DNA of 64,000 nt from an uncultured Pseudomonadales bacterium (GTDB lineage: Bacteria; Pseudomonadota; Gammaproteobacteria; Pseudomonadales; Pseudohongiellaceae), in the NCBI GenBank assembly GCA_943842505.1, contig CALTDI010000003.1, positions 58,914 to 122,913 of the forward strand, read 5' to 3'. How positions within the stretch are numbered: the stretch's first letter is position 1; every line of letters begins with the position of its first letter. The translations under genes and the position numbers were made by a program. This document shows positions 27,847 to 37,297 of this stretch, one piece after another. The notes under the pieces were generated by a model, which saw only the letters and a program-made list of their open reading frames with translations, did not search any database and was not told the origin of the DNA.

Positions 27847-28887
27847 ATGACAGTCTTGCTCAAGAAAACCGCGCAATATGGGTCTTATTTGCTGATCGCT
27901 CTGCTGGTCTCGATGCCAGCGCTGGCACAAGATGCCGAAAGGCCTGATCTTCAGGGTATCTGGACCAACGCCTCGCTAACCAAACTAACTCGCCCCAGTG
28001 GTGTGGATTCGCTAATTGTGTCTGCCGAGCAGGCGCAAATAATCGCCGCCAACACGCCGATCGCGGGCCTGCAGGGTGGATTGGATGAAGGGGACGGCGT
28101 CAATGATACGCCCGCAGCTGCTGGCGATGACTTCGGCACTCGTGCCTATAACAATTTCTGGGTAGACCCTGGCTCAAACCTCGCCCTGGTTAAGGGCGAA
28201 TATCGCAGCTCTTATGTAGTCGAGCCGGCGACTGGCCGCGTTCCCCGTCTCGAGACGCCAAACTACGATTTCGAGCGTCGCAACTTTGGCTCTCGCTATG
28301 CAACCGGCTTTGGTGATGCTCGCGGGCCGGAAGCGATTCCGAATGCAGAGCGCTGCCTGTTGGGTTTCGGCAATAAGGCAGGGCCGGGCATGATGGCCGC
28401 CCTGTACAATAATACTTACCAATTCGTACAGACCGAAGACTACGCAATGATTCTCGTAGAGATGGTGCATGATGCGCGCATCATTCCAATCTTCGATACC
28501 GCAGAGGAAGCTCGGGCAAATAGAAGACCGCTGATTCTTGAGCAATGGTTCGGCGACTCGGTTGGCTGGTATGAGGATGGCCAGCTGGTGGTCGAGACGG
28601 TAAACATCAATCCGCTGCAATTGAGCCAGAGCTCGATTCCAATAACCAAGGAAGGGCATGTTATAGAGCGCTTCAGCCGCTATTCTGAGAATGAAATCTT
28701 CTATCAATTCACGGTTGAAGATAGCAACATTTACAGCCAGCCCTGGACTGCAGAACTAAGCTTCTACGCAACAGACGATGGCCTGTATGAATATGCCTGC
28801 CATGAGGGCAATTATGCGATGCCTGGTATTCTCGCCGGGGCACGTCGCCTGGAGATGGAAGAACAGCAATCAGGAACAAATAACTAG
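27847..28887 (+). CDS. Exported protein of unknown function (PDLQGIWTN type)
   Basis: A Sec signal ends at ALAQ (about residue 28). The mature protein begins with RPDLQGIWTNASLTKL, a pattern found at the N-terminus of a widespread set of exported proteins in marine proteobacteria and Acidobacteria without known function. Further on are WFGDSVGWYEDGQLVVETVN and a C-terminal YEYACHEGNYAMPGIL segment, also typical of that set. The fold is probably beta-rich. AAAGGAG precedes the ATG. It is flanked by a terminator upstream and a hairpin downstream, so it is a single transcription unit. I do not recognise an activity. Confidence 0.75.
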   Translation: MTVLLKKTAQYGSYLLIALLVSMPALAQDAERPDLQGIWTNASLTKLTRPSGVDSLIVSAEQAQIIAANTPIAGLQGGLDEGDGVNDTPAAAGDDFGTRAYNNFWVDPGSNLALVKGEYRSSYVVEPATGRVPRLETPNYDFERRNFGSRYATGFGDARGPEAIPNAERCLLGFGNKAGPGMMAALYNNTYQFVQTEDYAMILVEMVHDARIIPIFDTAEEARANRRPLILEQWFGDSVGWYEDGQLVVETVNINPLQLSQSSIPITKEGHVIERFSRYSENEIFYQFTVEDSNIYSQPWTAELSFYATDDGLYEYACHEGNYAMPGILAGARRLEMEEQQSGTNN

Positions 28888-28899
28888 ATAACGCTTTAT

Positions 28900-28930
28900 C
28901 AAACTGAGGCTAGGGATTGGCCTCAGTTTG
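28900..28930 (+). terminator. Hairpin after the exported unknown gene, possible terminator
   Basis: A perfect 11-bp stem (28900-28910 with 28920-28930) with a 9-nt loop lies 13 bases after the stop. There is no T-run directly after it, so intrinsic termination is uncertain. Confidence 0.5.
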
Positions 28931-29035
28931 CTGCATCACCTTTTCAAATACGCATGTTTATCGGCCCTGTAGCACTTTGCTGCATTTAGTCACAGATTAA
29001 ATACTGTCTAGTCTGTAGAATGTGGCCGATTAGAT

Positions 29036-31177
29036 ATGACAATGCCTAACTTAAAATCCCACTTTCTATTCGCTCCTGCAGTCGCTCTCTTAATAGCCTT
29101 TGCCTCATCGGCGACTGCGCAGAATGACCTGATCGAAAATCCCACCGATGACTCAACCATAGTCTATCCCGCTGCCTATTTTGCAGACTTCCTGCCGGTA
29201 TCTGCTAACGACATGATTAGCCGTATACCCGGTATCGGCCTCGCAATGCGCGGCGGTGGCGGTGGCGGCCGCGGGCTCGGCTCGGGTGGGGGAGAGATAC
29301 TCATCAATGGGCAGCGCACTACCGGCAAGGGTAATACCGGCGAGAGCCTGCTCAGTCGCATATCTGCCGACCAGGTGGATTATATTGAAATTATACGTGG
29401 CACCTCAGAAGAGCTAGATGTGCGTGGTGCTGGGCAGATTGTAAACGTCGTACTCCTGGATTTGCCTTCACGCTCTAGCACCTCGATAGAGCTTAATGTG
29501 GATTACTGGCGTGATGGAACTTTGGATCCGGGCGGGCAGATCTCCTACAGCGGTCAGGCAGGCGACTTCAACTATCTGTTCGCCGCCCAAGCGGAATCTG
29601 GCTACAACGGAAGGATTAATCGAGAGTTTGGCTTCGACGCGGGCGGGACTCTGGTCGAGGCTAGACGAGAAGACTGGGTGCGTGACCAGACTTCCTATCA
29701 GGCCAGTATGAATCTGGGTTATACCTTCGAGAACAGTGTGATTCAGCTAAACGCTCTGCTTGAGACGCGGTCGCCCCCAGTTGACATTAATCGTACGATT
29801 TATAACGTCGTATCCGATACGGCGAGGTTTGAGCGTGAGGAAAATCCCAGCAGTAGAGATAACTGGGAGATAGGGGGCGACTACGAATACTCTCTAGGCA
29901 ATGGCGGCAAATACCGTTTTCTGTTTATCGTGAATGACCGCGATCAGTTGTTTGGGCAGGAACGCTATAGCGTGACTGAAAATGCCGAGAATAAGATTCT
30001 ATTTTTGTCCAACATGAGTAGAGACCGTGAACGTATCGCACGGACTTCCTACACCTTCAATATAAATCAGGCACAGGGATTAGAGCTCGGTATCGAAGCG
30101 TCGCAGACAATTCGTGATGGCGATTTACGACTGGGTCTGGATATCGATGGAGAGCGCTCGCCAGACGTCGGTGGCCTAGTGCCTGTTTCAATTTCCAATA
30201 GCAAATCCACGGTTGAGGAGCTGCGCTCGGAGTTATTCGCTGCGCACAATTGGCAGTTGAACCCAAGAATGTCGCTAGAAAGTTCCTTGGTGTATGAGTC
30301 CTCCACTATTGAACAGACAGGCGATGTCAGCAATAAGCGCGATTTTGCATTCTTGCGACCGAAGATTGACTACCGCTTCGATATTACCCCAACTCTGCAG
30401 TTGCGTGCGGGTATCGAGAAGCAGGTCTCGCAGCTGAGCTTTTCTGATTTCAGCGCGACCGTCGATGGCTCCGATGTGGATCAGAACACGCAGGCCGGCA
30501 ACCCGGGCATTGCTCAGGAACAGTCGTGGCGCTATGAACTAAACTTCGAGCTGCGTCTGCCCAACGATATAGGCGTACTTAATTCGCAGTTCTACTACCG
30601 AGATATAACAGACGTGATTGATCGCATCGATGTCTCTACAAGTCCAGATAACTTGCAGTCGGCGCGCGGCAACATCGGAGATGGCAAACGCTACGGTGTG
30701 AATCTGGACCTTAGTGCCAGGCTCAGTTTCCTGGGGCTGCCTAATGCGCTCCTAACTACCGGGCTAAGCCTGCGCGACTCGGAGGTGTTAGACCCTTTTC
30801 TTAAGGTTAAGCGCAGGATGCGCAACAACGGTCGTTGGACCGCCAGATCGAGTTTTCGGCATGATATTACCAGCCTTGGTATGAGTTATGGTTTTCGCTA
30901 TGAGATGAACTCAAACGGCGGAAGCGGCAGGAAACAAGTCGATGTCTTCGATACGGAAGAGCGCTTCTTTCAGCCCGAAATCTCGGCCTTTATCGAGAAA
31001 CAGGCGTTTAGGAGCTATACGTTTCGTTTCGAGGCGAGCAATATACATCAGAATGAGTTTTGCAGAACGCGTACACGTTACGTGGGCGCTACTGCAGACG
31101 GTGTGTTAGAGGAAGTCGAGAAATACTGTTCGGGCAGTGGTATGAAATTGGCATTGGAGATGAAAACAACCTTCTAG
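29036..31177 (+). CDS. TonB-dependent receptor with a Gly-rich plug
   Basis: A 713-residue outer-membrane receptor with a Sec signal ending TATAQ. The plug domain includes NDMISRIPGIGLAMRGG, a stretch of Gly/Arg repeats, ILINGQRTTGKGN, ISADQVDYIEIIRGTSEELDVRGAGQIVNVVL. A 22-strand barrel of alternating strands ends in LALEMKTTF with the C-terminal aromatic residue expected of outer-membrane proteins. It should import a specific ligand using TonB energy. The gene is followed at 46 bases by a lipoprotein with TonB-C-like domains, which suggests a functional pair. The ligand is unknown. Confidence 0.9.
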   Translation: MTMPNLKSHFLFAPAVALLIAFASSATAQNDLIENPTDDSTIVYPAAYFADFLPVSANDMISRIPGIGLAMRGGGGGGRGLGSGGGEILINGQRTTGKGNTGESLLSRISADQVDYIEIIRGTSEELDVRGAGQIVNVVLLDLPSRSSTSIELNVDYWRDGTLDPGGQISYSGQAGDFNYLFAAQAESGYNGRINREFGFDAGGTLVEARREDWVRDQTSYQASMNLGYTFENSVIQLNALLETRSPPVDINRTIYNVVSDTARFEREENPSSRDNWEIGGDYEYSLGNGGKYRFLFIVNDRDQLFGQERYSVTENAENKILFLSNMSRDRERIARTSYTFNINQAQGLELGIEASQTIRDGDLRLGLDIDGERSPDVGGLVPVSISNSKSTVEELRSELFAAHNWQLNPRMSLESSLVYESSTIEQTGDVSNKRDFAFLRPKIDYRFDITPTLQLRAGIEKQVSQLSFSDFSATVDGSDVDQNTQAGNPGIAQEQSWRYELNFELRLPNDIGVLNSQFYYRDITDVIDRIDVSTSPDNLQSARGNIGDGKRYGVNLDLSARLSFLGLPNALLTTGLSLRDSEVLDPFLKVKRRMRNNGRWTARSSFRHDITSLGMSYGFRYEMNSNGGSGRKQVDVFDTEERFFQPEISAFIEKQAFRSYTFRFEASNIHQNEFCRTRTRYVGATADGVLEEVEKYCSGSGMKLALEMKTTF

Positions 31178-31223
31178 TGTGTGATCTCGAATCACGTATT
31201 CGCCGGATAATACGGTAAATTTT

Positions 31224-31973
31224 ATGAAAAAAATAATTTCACATAAAAGACTATCTACTGCGCGCAGCGCTAGAGCATTTCTCTGTGCCCTCTCGTTTTT
31301 GGGTTTGCCAGGCTGCGCCGCAGATGGCTCTATCTCTCAGTCATCCTCTGTCGTTGCTAATTTTGAGGTGACGCCGCCACCAAACTTCACCCGGGGATTG
31401 CTCGAGCGACGAGCGCCGGAGCCACTGTATCCATTGCGGGCTAGAAACCTTGGCGTCGAGGGCTGGGTGATGCTCGGTTTTTCTGTGAACGCTGACGGCG
31501 AGGTGATCAACAGTAGTATCCGCACAATCCAGGAACAGCCTGAGGGCTATTTCGAATTGTCGGCCACGAATGCGGCGCGACGTCTATCGTTCCAAAATAT
31601 CAGGGGCGAACTGGTTGAAGATATACGCTATGTGTTTCGCTATCAATTAGAGGGACTCGATCCGCCCAGTCCGAATGCGCCTGCCGATATCATCCAGTTC
31701 AGAGAGATGCTGCCGCTGCGGCTCATCACCCCGGCCTATCCCGAGGTTGCGCAGGAGCTAGGCTTAGAGGGTTTCGTCGTGCTCAAGTTCACCGTTAACG
31801 AGAGCGGGGCGGTTTCCGATATCGTTATCGACCAGAGCGAACCTCTCGGCGTATTCGATGCTGAGGCAATACGAGCGACGCAGCGCCTGAGATTTGATCC
31901 GCGTATTGTAGTTGGCGAGCCTGTGCGCGTAGAAGAAGTTTCCTATCGCTTCGACTGGCAATTACCGCAGTAA
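31224..31973 (+). CDS. Lipoprotein with two TonB C-terminal-like domains
   Basis: A long basic N-terminus leads to a lipobox (GLPGC, Cys31). The mature part has two copies of a TonB_C-like fold: EPLYPLRARNLGVEGWVMLGFSVNADGEV (about residues 71-150) and TPAYPEVAQELGLEGFVVLKFTVNESGAV (about 172-249). Each is followed by an RLSF or RLRFDP strand. TonB normally has an inner-membrane helix and a Pro-rich spacer before one such domain; both are absent here. Encoded right after a TonB-dependent receptor, it may dock to the receptor plug or act as a periplasmic adaptor. The function is inferred from domain and position only. Confidence 0.75.
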   Translation: MKKIISHKRLSTARSARAFLCALSFLGLPGCAADGSISQSSSVVANFEVTPPPNFTRGLLERRAPEPLYPLRARNLGVEGWVMLGFSVNADGEVINSSIRTIQEQPEGYFELSATNAARRLSFQNIRGELVEDIRYVFRYQLEGLDPPSPNAPADIIQFREMLPLRLITPAYPEVAQELGLEGFVVLKFTVNESGAVSDIVIDQSEPLGVFDAEAIRATQRLRFDPRIVVGEPVRVEEVSYRFDWQLPQ

Positions 31974-32004
31974 CTCGGTTAAGAATTGTACTTTACTTGA
32001 TGCT

Positions 32005-32976
32005 TTAGAGTTGAGTCTTGAGAAATTCAGCCAGTTTGAATCCGCTTAGAAAGGCGTCTTCGACTCGGTTGCCACGACACCATTCTCCGCAGACCGCCAA
32101 TCTATTTCCCCTATCAATCAGATAGTCCTCTTGTGCAGAGGTTTCCACTTTCGCATAGAGCCATCTATGCAGAGCCGCATATTGCACATCCTGCAGAGAA
32201 TTATTGAGCAATTGCTGTGCGCTAGTGAATAGTTGTTCCTGTAGCAGCTCCTTCTCGTCATTGATATGCGTTTTGGCCCAGGCATTGTCGCTGTGAATGA
32301 CCAGGCCATAACTATTCGCCTGCTCAGAATGGGTCTGGGCCAGCCAGCTAATTGAGGAATTCTTCACTACGGCTGCATCGAAACCTAGAGCGGGCTTGTT
32401 CTTTAGGCCAAGCATCAGACTAAAACAGGGAGAGAAAACCACATCGGCGATCTCTGCATGCTGTTGTAGTTTTGAACCGAGAATATTCAATGCCTGCGCA
32501 GAGGGGATAGCGGAGATTACCCAGTCGAACTCCCCGTAGTCATTATGTTCCGTGTCCTGTAATTGCCATTTTTTGCCAATGGATTTCAGACTCGCTATCT
32601 CGCAGCGATAACGAACATCGAGATTCTCTGCCAGGGAGCCGGCAAGCGCAGACATGCCTGGTGTGCCAACATAATGTGGCTCGTACCAGATTCTCTTGAA
32701 AGGCTTGTCGAGGGGGTCTAGCGTAGTAATGCGGGGGTTCCACTGCGCAACGATGTCTTGGTCAATATAAGGCTTCAGGAAGCCCTTGAATTGAGGGTCT
32801 CTTGCCGTGAAGAACTGGGCGCCGTGATTGAAACTGTATGTCTCGACTCGGCGCGTAGACATGCGCCCGCCGGCCCTGCCAGATTTCTCAAACACGGTGA
32901 CCTTGGCTGACGTCTGCAGGCTATGGGCGACAATACTGCCCGCTAATCCTGCACCTATAACTGCGATAGATTTCAT
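32005..32976 (-). CDS. Renalase-like NAD(P)/FAD-dependent oxidoreductase
   Basis: A 323-residue cytosolic flavoprotein. The N-terminus has IAVIGAGLAGSIVAHSL with the FAD GxGxxG motif, VTVFEKSGRAGGRMSTRR as the second FAD motif, then NHGAQFFTARDPQF, which is typical of the renalase/YgaT-like group. The C-terminal segment RLAVCGEWCRGNRVEDAFLSGFKLAE closes the FAD site. In renalases this fold oxidises aberrant dihydro forms of NAD(P)H; whether this bacterial enzyme does so is not shown. It is encoded alone on the minus strand. Confidence 0.82.
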   Translation of the reverse strand: MKSIAVIGAGLAGSIVAHSLQTSAKVTVFEKSGRAGGRMSTRRVETYSFNHGAQFFTARDPQFKGFLKPYIDQDIVAQWNPRITTLDPLDKPFKRIWYEPHYVGTPGMSALAGSLAENLDVRYRCEIASLKSIGKKWQLQDTEHNDYGEFDWVISAIPSAQALNILGSKLQQHAEIADVVFSPCFSLMLGLKNKPALGFDAAVVKNSSISWLAQTHSEQANSYGLVIHSDNAWAKTHINDEKELLQEQLFTSAQQLLNNSLQDVQYAALHRWLYAKVETSAQEDYLIDRGNRLAVCGEWCRGNRVEDAFLSGFKLAEFLKTQL

Positions 32977-33299
32977 AGTGAGGTATATCTGTACCTAGAG
33001 CGTGGACTTGCTTCGATATTGTTATTGAAGGGTTTAGTTTGCAATTGGGAAATGTACCCCGGCCCTTAGGCTTTGTGTTTTTTCATTGTAGGAAATTAGC
33101 GCCTCACCATAGCCATCGTAGTAGCCTAGCAAGAACTGCCCGTTTATATGTGCGAATTCTAGTGCAGATCTGACTAATTGTCAGATATGCGAACAGATCG
33201 AATTGGCATTTGCCTCATTTTTTCTTAGTATGGCAGGCTTTCGGGCTTCAGGTTGCTTTTCAGCGGCATTGGTTGGAGCTAATAACAAGGAATAAGTGA
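32977..33299. other. Intergenic region between flavoprotein and PilZ genes
   Basis: About 320 bases between divergent genes. An AAGGA ribosome site for the PilZ gene is at 33287-33291; nothing else is recognised. Confidence 0.4.
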
Positions 33300-34028
33300 A
33301 TGGATGCGGTAAATCTCACAGACGGTGATATCACCCATAGAAAGGAAGTCGTCCAGGTATTAAAGATGGCGATCTCTCAGAAATGGACGTTCTCCTGCGT
33401 GACCACTGTTAAAAAGCGTATTACTAGCCAGACGCTAGAACTATTGGCTATCAACGCGAATGAAGGAACATTCTCAGTTAGCTATGAACCACTCATTGCA
33501 CAATTAGACTCTAGCGTTCCGCTAATGTTTCGAGCGCAAAGTGGTGGCGTGTCGATTATATTTCAGAGCCTAGTAAACGAAATGCCTAGCCATGACCCGT
33601 TAGCGAAGAGTTCATCTCTGCACCATTTCGGCCTTCCCTATAAGATCGCTTGCACCCAGCTGCGAAAGACGCTCCGTGTTAATTTGGAGGCCGTGACGGA
33701 GGTGCCTGTAGTGCTGTATCTGGTGAATGGTGCGCTGCTAGAGGGAACGGTAGTCGATATTTCGACCTCCGGTGCTAAATTTAAAGTTAACAAAAACCTG
33801 GGGCAAGAGCTTAGCGATCCTGAGGTTTTAGATGCCTGTAAGATAAGCCTGTCGAATGAGCAAGCTCTGCAAACTGGAGCACAGCTCATTGGTATGACGA
33901 ACGATGCTGAAAGCAATATCTCTTACCTGCGCTGCCAGTTTGTGCATATGCGTACTCAAGACGAGGAGAAGTTGGATGGCTATATTAATGATATGTTGCA
34001 AGAGATAGAGTCAACGTTTAGCGAATAG
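33300..34028 (+). CDS. PilZ-domain protein, putative c-di-GMP receptor
   Basis: A 242-residue cytosolic protein. The N-terminal half (about 1-105) looks like a beta-barrel of the YcgR-N type. The C-terminal half has the PilZ signature: RKTLR (about 122-126, the RxxxR motif) before the first strand, and DISTSGAKF (about 153-161, matching DxSxxG) after the second. These residues bind cyclic di-GMP in known PilZ proteins, so a role in motility or surface attachment is likely. It has its own ribosome site and terminator, so it is monocistronic. Confidence 0.82.
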   Translation: MDAVNLTDGDITHRKEVVQVLKMAISQKWTFSCVTTVKKRITSQTLELLAINANEGTFSVSYEPLIAQLDSSVPLMFRAQSGGVSIIFQSLVNEMPSHDPLAKSSSLHHFGLPYKIACTQLRKTLRVNLEAVTEVPVVLYLVNGALLEGTVVDISTSGAKFKVNKNLGQELSDPEVLDACKISLSNEQALQTGAQLIGMTNDAESNISYLRCQFVHMRTQDEEKLDGYINDMLQEIESTFSE

Positions 34029-34070
34029 ACTTTCTCGTATAGAGTTTCTCAGTTAGTTTCTGGAATCATA

Positions 34071-34104
34071 AAAAAAGGCCCTACTGATAAATAGGGCCTT
34101 TTTT
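34071..34104. terminator. Intrinsic terminator, bidirectional
   Basis: A 13-bp stem (34071-34083 with 34092-34104) with an 8-nt loop, flanked by six A on the left and six T on the right. It separates the convergent PilZ and 2OG-oxygenase genes. Confidence 0.92.
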
Positions 34105-34158
34105 ATGAGCGTCGATGAAGTAATTGAGACGCAGAGATTATCGACTCCGAAGAATAGA

Positions 34159-34764
34159 TTAGAGGTTAGGAGGAAAATGCATCCAGCCTGTAATGACGTA
34201 TTTAACACCGGAGTTCACAACATTCCCTCTATGGGCATGTGTCCACTCTGCTGGCCAGATTAGGGTCTTTCCTTTCTGCGGTTGAATTTCCAGATTTTGA
34301 TGTTCGAATTGTGTGGAGCCTCCATCGCTTACGTCGTTTAGATAAGTCATCCAGGCCAATATTCTATGTGAGGTATCTATCGTTGTCCGTTCCGAGTGAA
34401 CCTTTGAAAAGTGCCCTCCTGGATCATAACGCTGGAGATTGAATGAGCCGATGTCGACGGTAGGGATAATGTCTTTCAGGAATGGCCACTGTTCTAAGTA
34501 GTCTTTATGACAGGCGAACAGTGCTTCTATGTAGTCTCGAACCGGCTGATGGTCTGGTAATTGCAAATCTTTGGGCCGAATAGCAAGGTCGGTAGAGTTT
34601 TTGGATTGGGTGTTTAATCCGGATGCGGTCTGTCCCTTGGTGTGATTTCCCTGCTGCGTCTCGAAAAAAGTAATTAGCTCATCGCAAAGAGCCAGATGTT
34701 CTAAGGTCCAGCTTCCGATGAAGTGGGGGTCTGCGCCTGGCTTGTCTATTTCGATTCGCTTCAT
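34159..34764 (-). CDS. 2-oxoglutarate/Fe(II) oxygenase, prolyl-4-hydroxylase-like
   Basis: A 201-residue cytosolic protein. The core YDPGGHFSKVHSE (Tyr113, His123, Glu125), the strand RILAWMTYLNDVSDGGSTQF, and WPAEWTHAHRGN (His176/His178) with Lys188 fit the double-stranded beta-helix of P4H-type oxygenases. The usual HxD is HxE here, which still can bind iron. It starts in an ATGA overlap with the stop of the upstream TPR gene, so the two are translationally coupled. A TPR protein may present the substrate or protein partner. The target of hydroxylation is unknown. Confidence 0.78.
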   Translation of the reverse strand: MKRIEIDKPGADPHFIGSWTLEHLALCDELITFFETQQGNHTKGQTASGLNTQSKNSTDLAIRPKDLQLPDHQPVRDYIEALFACHKDYLEQWPFLKDIIPTVDIGSFNLQRYDPGGHFSKVHSERTTIDTSHRILAWMTYLNDVSDGGSTQFEHQNLEIQPQKGKTLIWPAEWTHAHRGNVVNSGVKYVITGWMHFPPNL

Positions 34765-35744
34765 TCTGCGTTTCCGTGATTAATTGTTAGGCCCTTTTCC
34801 GTATCGAAGTGAATGACTCCAAAGCCTTTATCTTCCATTTCAAGACCTTCTTTAGTCTTGCCCATGGCAAGCAGTACGGAACCAAGAGAGCCCGCAGCTT
34901 CTGCCATTTCAGGCTCGATCGCCAAGGCGGCGCGGTAGCTAGTGGCAGCCTCTTCGAGCCTGCGCAGTCCCCATAGCGCGCTTCCCAGATTGCTGTGCCC
35001 GTTCGCATAATTCGGATTAATTGACACTGCCTTCCCGTAGCACGCGGCGGCTTCTGCAAGCTGCCCTAGTGTTTGATAGGCCGTGCCCAGATTATTGTGA
35101 GCATCGGGGTAATCTGGTTTTATCTCGATTGCGGTTCGATAAGAAAGTATAGCCTCGTCGATATTTCCCTGATTTTTTAGCGCTGACCCTAGATTGCAAT
35201 GGACCTCAGCAAAGTCGGGCTTGATGTCTAACGCCTTTCGATAGCTCGCAATGGCTTCGTCGAGCCCGTTTTTGCTTAGATGGGCGTTGCCAAGATTGCA
35301 GTGCGTATTGGAAAGATTAGGATCGATGGCAAGAGAACTGTGATAGCTGTCTATTGCTTCGTCCGTTCTGTCTGCCCTGTGCAGAGCGATACCAAGATTG
35401 GTATAGGCTTCTGCATAGTCGGGTTTTGCTGCGATAGCCTGCTTGTAGCTGAAGATGGCATCGTCATACTGCCCTAGATCAAGAAACACATTACCCAGAT
35501 TACAGTGTGCGCCATAATAATCTGGCGCGTTCGTCACTGCTGAGCTAATGAGTTCTATAGCAATATCGCTGCGGCCTGACATATGCGCTAACAGGCCAAG
35601 CAGGTGCAGGGCAGCTGGGTTATTCGGCTCCACCTCGAGTATCTGCCGGTAGATTCGTTCGGCCTCGGCAAAACGGCCCGTGGCCTGATGTTGCATGGCC
35701 AGCGATAGGCCCTCCTCAATTGTCATGGAATCTTTGCTCGACAT
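34761..35744 (-). CDS. Tetratricopeptide-repeat protein coupled to an oxygenase
   Basis: Nearly the whole 327-residue protein is a run of about eight TPR units of 34 residues, with the recurring pattern A..NLG......G..DEAI.SY..A..I.P. The repeats run from about residue 10 to 300 and are very regular, and many carry CNLG or NNLG. No signal peptide or enzyme domain is visible. The stop overlaps the start of the 2OG-oxygenase gene by four bases. TPR proteins of this kind act as protein-interaction scaffolds, so the pair may be an enzyme and its adaptor. That is inference. Confidence 0.88.
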   Translation of the reverse strand: MSSKDSMTIEEGLSLAMQHQATGRFAEAERIYRQILEVEPNNPAALHLLGLLAHMSGRSDIAIELISSAVTNAPDYYGAHCNLGNVFLDLGQYDDAIFSYKQAIAAKPDYAEAYTNLGIALHRADRTDEAIDSYHSSLAIDPNLSNTHCNLGNAHLSKNGLDEAIASYRKALDIKPDFAEVHCNLGSALKNQGNIDEAILSYRTAIEIKPDYPDAHNNLGTAYQTLGQLAEAAACYGKAVSINPNYANGHSNLGSALWGLRRLEEAATSYRAALAIEPEMAEAAGSLGSVLLAMGKTKEGLEMEDKGFGVIHFDTEKGLTINHGNAE

Positions 35745-36232
35745 ATTTCTCTAGCTCGTTGGCCTCAGATTTTGCGCATTACTATAAGGAGGTACTGGTA
35801 GCGATAAGTCTACACCGCCGGCCATGGGCAAGAAAGTATGTCTGCTTAGTGAATCGGTGTGCTTTCGAATCCGCTCTGGCCAGAATGCCATTAATCATGG
35901 AGGCAGGGGCAGGCTCCTACAGGGTTTTGGTTTATGCGAGGCAAGCCATTACCTTTAGATGAATTGATTGATCCGGCGATCACATTCGAAGTGCTATTTT
36001 TCATGGGCAAGCTCCAGGAGGTCTGTCGGTTCTCAACACTCAAGATTGAGCACTCCAGAACCCTCTGGTCCGCTATAGCTAACCCTCGCTCGTAGATTGA
36101 GGGCGATTTTTCCCTAATGGAATCGCAGCTACCGCTATCGACTTGCTGCCGATTCTGATCTACATTGAAGAAAACACTTCGCCCCCGTCTGATTTTATTC
36201 TGCGGAGCCCAACAGGGAGCTTATGGAGCGCC
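35745..36232. other. Intergenic region upstream of the NHL-propeller gene
   Basis: About 490 bases between divergent genes. No gene, repeat array or clear promoter was recognised. A reading frame upstream of 36233 is continuous with the NHL gene but lacks a ribosome site and would put 30 residues before the signal peptide. Confidence 0.4.
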
Positions 36233-37297
36233 ATGCCTTTTCTTACCTTATTTTTTTCCAGTATTTATTCCAGCCTTCTCGTCATATTTGGCTTGATATC
36301 GGTAGTCGTGGGATCTAGCGATGCCCATGCCCAAGCTGTCTCCGGCAATCCCTATCAGGTCATCTATCACTGGGGTGAGCTCCCCGATGGAAGAACAATG
36401 GGTGTTGTGACGGGTGTGCATCCGGACCCCGATGGCGAGCATATGTGGATCGTAGAACGCTGCAGTACGAATCAGTGCGCTGGCTCAAATCTTCCGCCTA
36501 TTCACAAGCTGGATAGTCAGGGGCGGGTCGTCAAGAGTATTGGAGCCGGGCTGTTCGCCTGGCCCCATGGCTTCGATCTCGACAGCGAGGGCAATATATG
36601 GGTTACCGAAGGCGCGCCTGCGGGTGATGCCCGGGGTAGGGATGGCTTTGCCCTTGGCATGGGGCATCAGGTGTTGAAGCTCAATCAGGACGGCGAGGTG
36701 TTGATGCGCTTGGGCGAGGCCGGTGTTGCCGGTGACGACGCTAAGCATTTCAACGGACCTTCGGCTGTGCAGGTGGCTGACGATGGCGCTATATGGATCG
36801 CCGATGGACATCGCGGTGGCAACAATCGCGTGCTTAAATTTTCTGCCCAGGGAGAATTATTATTGCAGCTGGGTGGCGGCATAGATTCGCTGAGCCGCGA
36901 AGTTGCCAGGTTCAATGACCCCCATGACCTGAAGATGGACTCACAGGGCAGGCTGTTCGTGGCCGACCGTGGTAATAATCGCATTCAGATCTTCGATTCC
37001 GAAGGCGAGCTTCTCTCGATATGGACACAGTTCGGCAGGCCTAGCGGTATCTGGATAGACGGGCAGGACAAGATCTACGTCGCCGATGGCATGTCGGGAG
37101 ACCAATGGAATCCCGGCTGGCAGCGGGGCATTCGCATTGGCGATGCCAAGACGAGTTGGATTACAGATTTCATACCCGACTATGAGGTGCAAAACGGCAG
37201 TGGCATAGAATTTCTGGCGACAGATGCCGAAGGTAATATCTATGCCGGGCAAGTAGGTCGCCAGCGCTTTGAGAAATATGTGCGGGTAAGGCCTTGA
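36233..37297 (+). CDS. Exported NHL-repeat beta-propeller, PAL-like
   Basis: A hydrophobic signal ends at AHAQ. The rest is a six-bladed NHL propeller: WIVERC, PHGFDLDSEGNIWVTEG, GPSAVQVADDGAIWIADGH, NDPHDLKMDSQGRLFVADRGNNRIQIF, SGIWIDGQDKIYVADG and a last blade ending at NIYAG. It resembles the lyase half (PAL) of peptidyl-amidating enzymes. By my reading it keeps the two PH-type zinc His, an Arg in VERC and the Arg in ADRGN, but has His where PAL has its catalytic Tyr (DGH) and lacks the third zinc His. ATG at 36233 is chosen for the GGAG upstream and the signal peptide. Two more exported enzymes follow. Confidence 0.78.
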   Translation: MPFLTLFFSSIYSSLLVIFGLISVVVGSSDAHAQAVSGNPYQVIYHWGELPDGRTMGVVTGVHPDPDGEHMWIVERCSTNQCAGSNLPPIHKLDSQGRVVKSIGAGLFAWPHGFDLDSEGNIWVTEGAPAGDARGRDGFALGMGHQVLKLNQDGEVLMRLGEAGVAGDDAKHFNGPSAVQVADDGAIWIADGHRGGNNRVLKFSAQGELLLQLGGGIDSLSREVARFNDPHDLKMDSQGRLFVADRGNNRIQIFDSEGELLSIWTQFGRPSGIWIDGQDKIYVADGMSGDQWNPGWQRGIRIGDAKTSWITDFIPDYEVQNGSGIEFLATDAEGNIYAGQVGRQRFEKYVRVRP

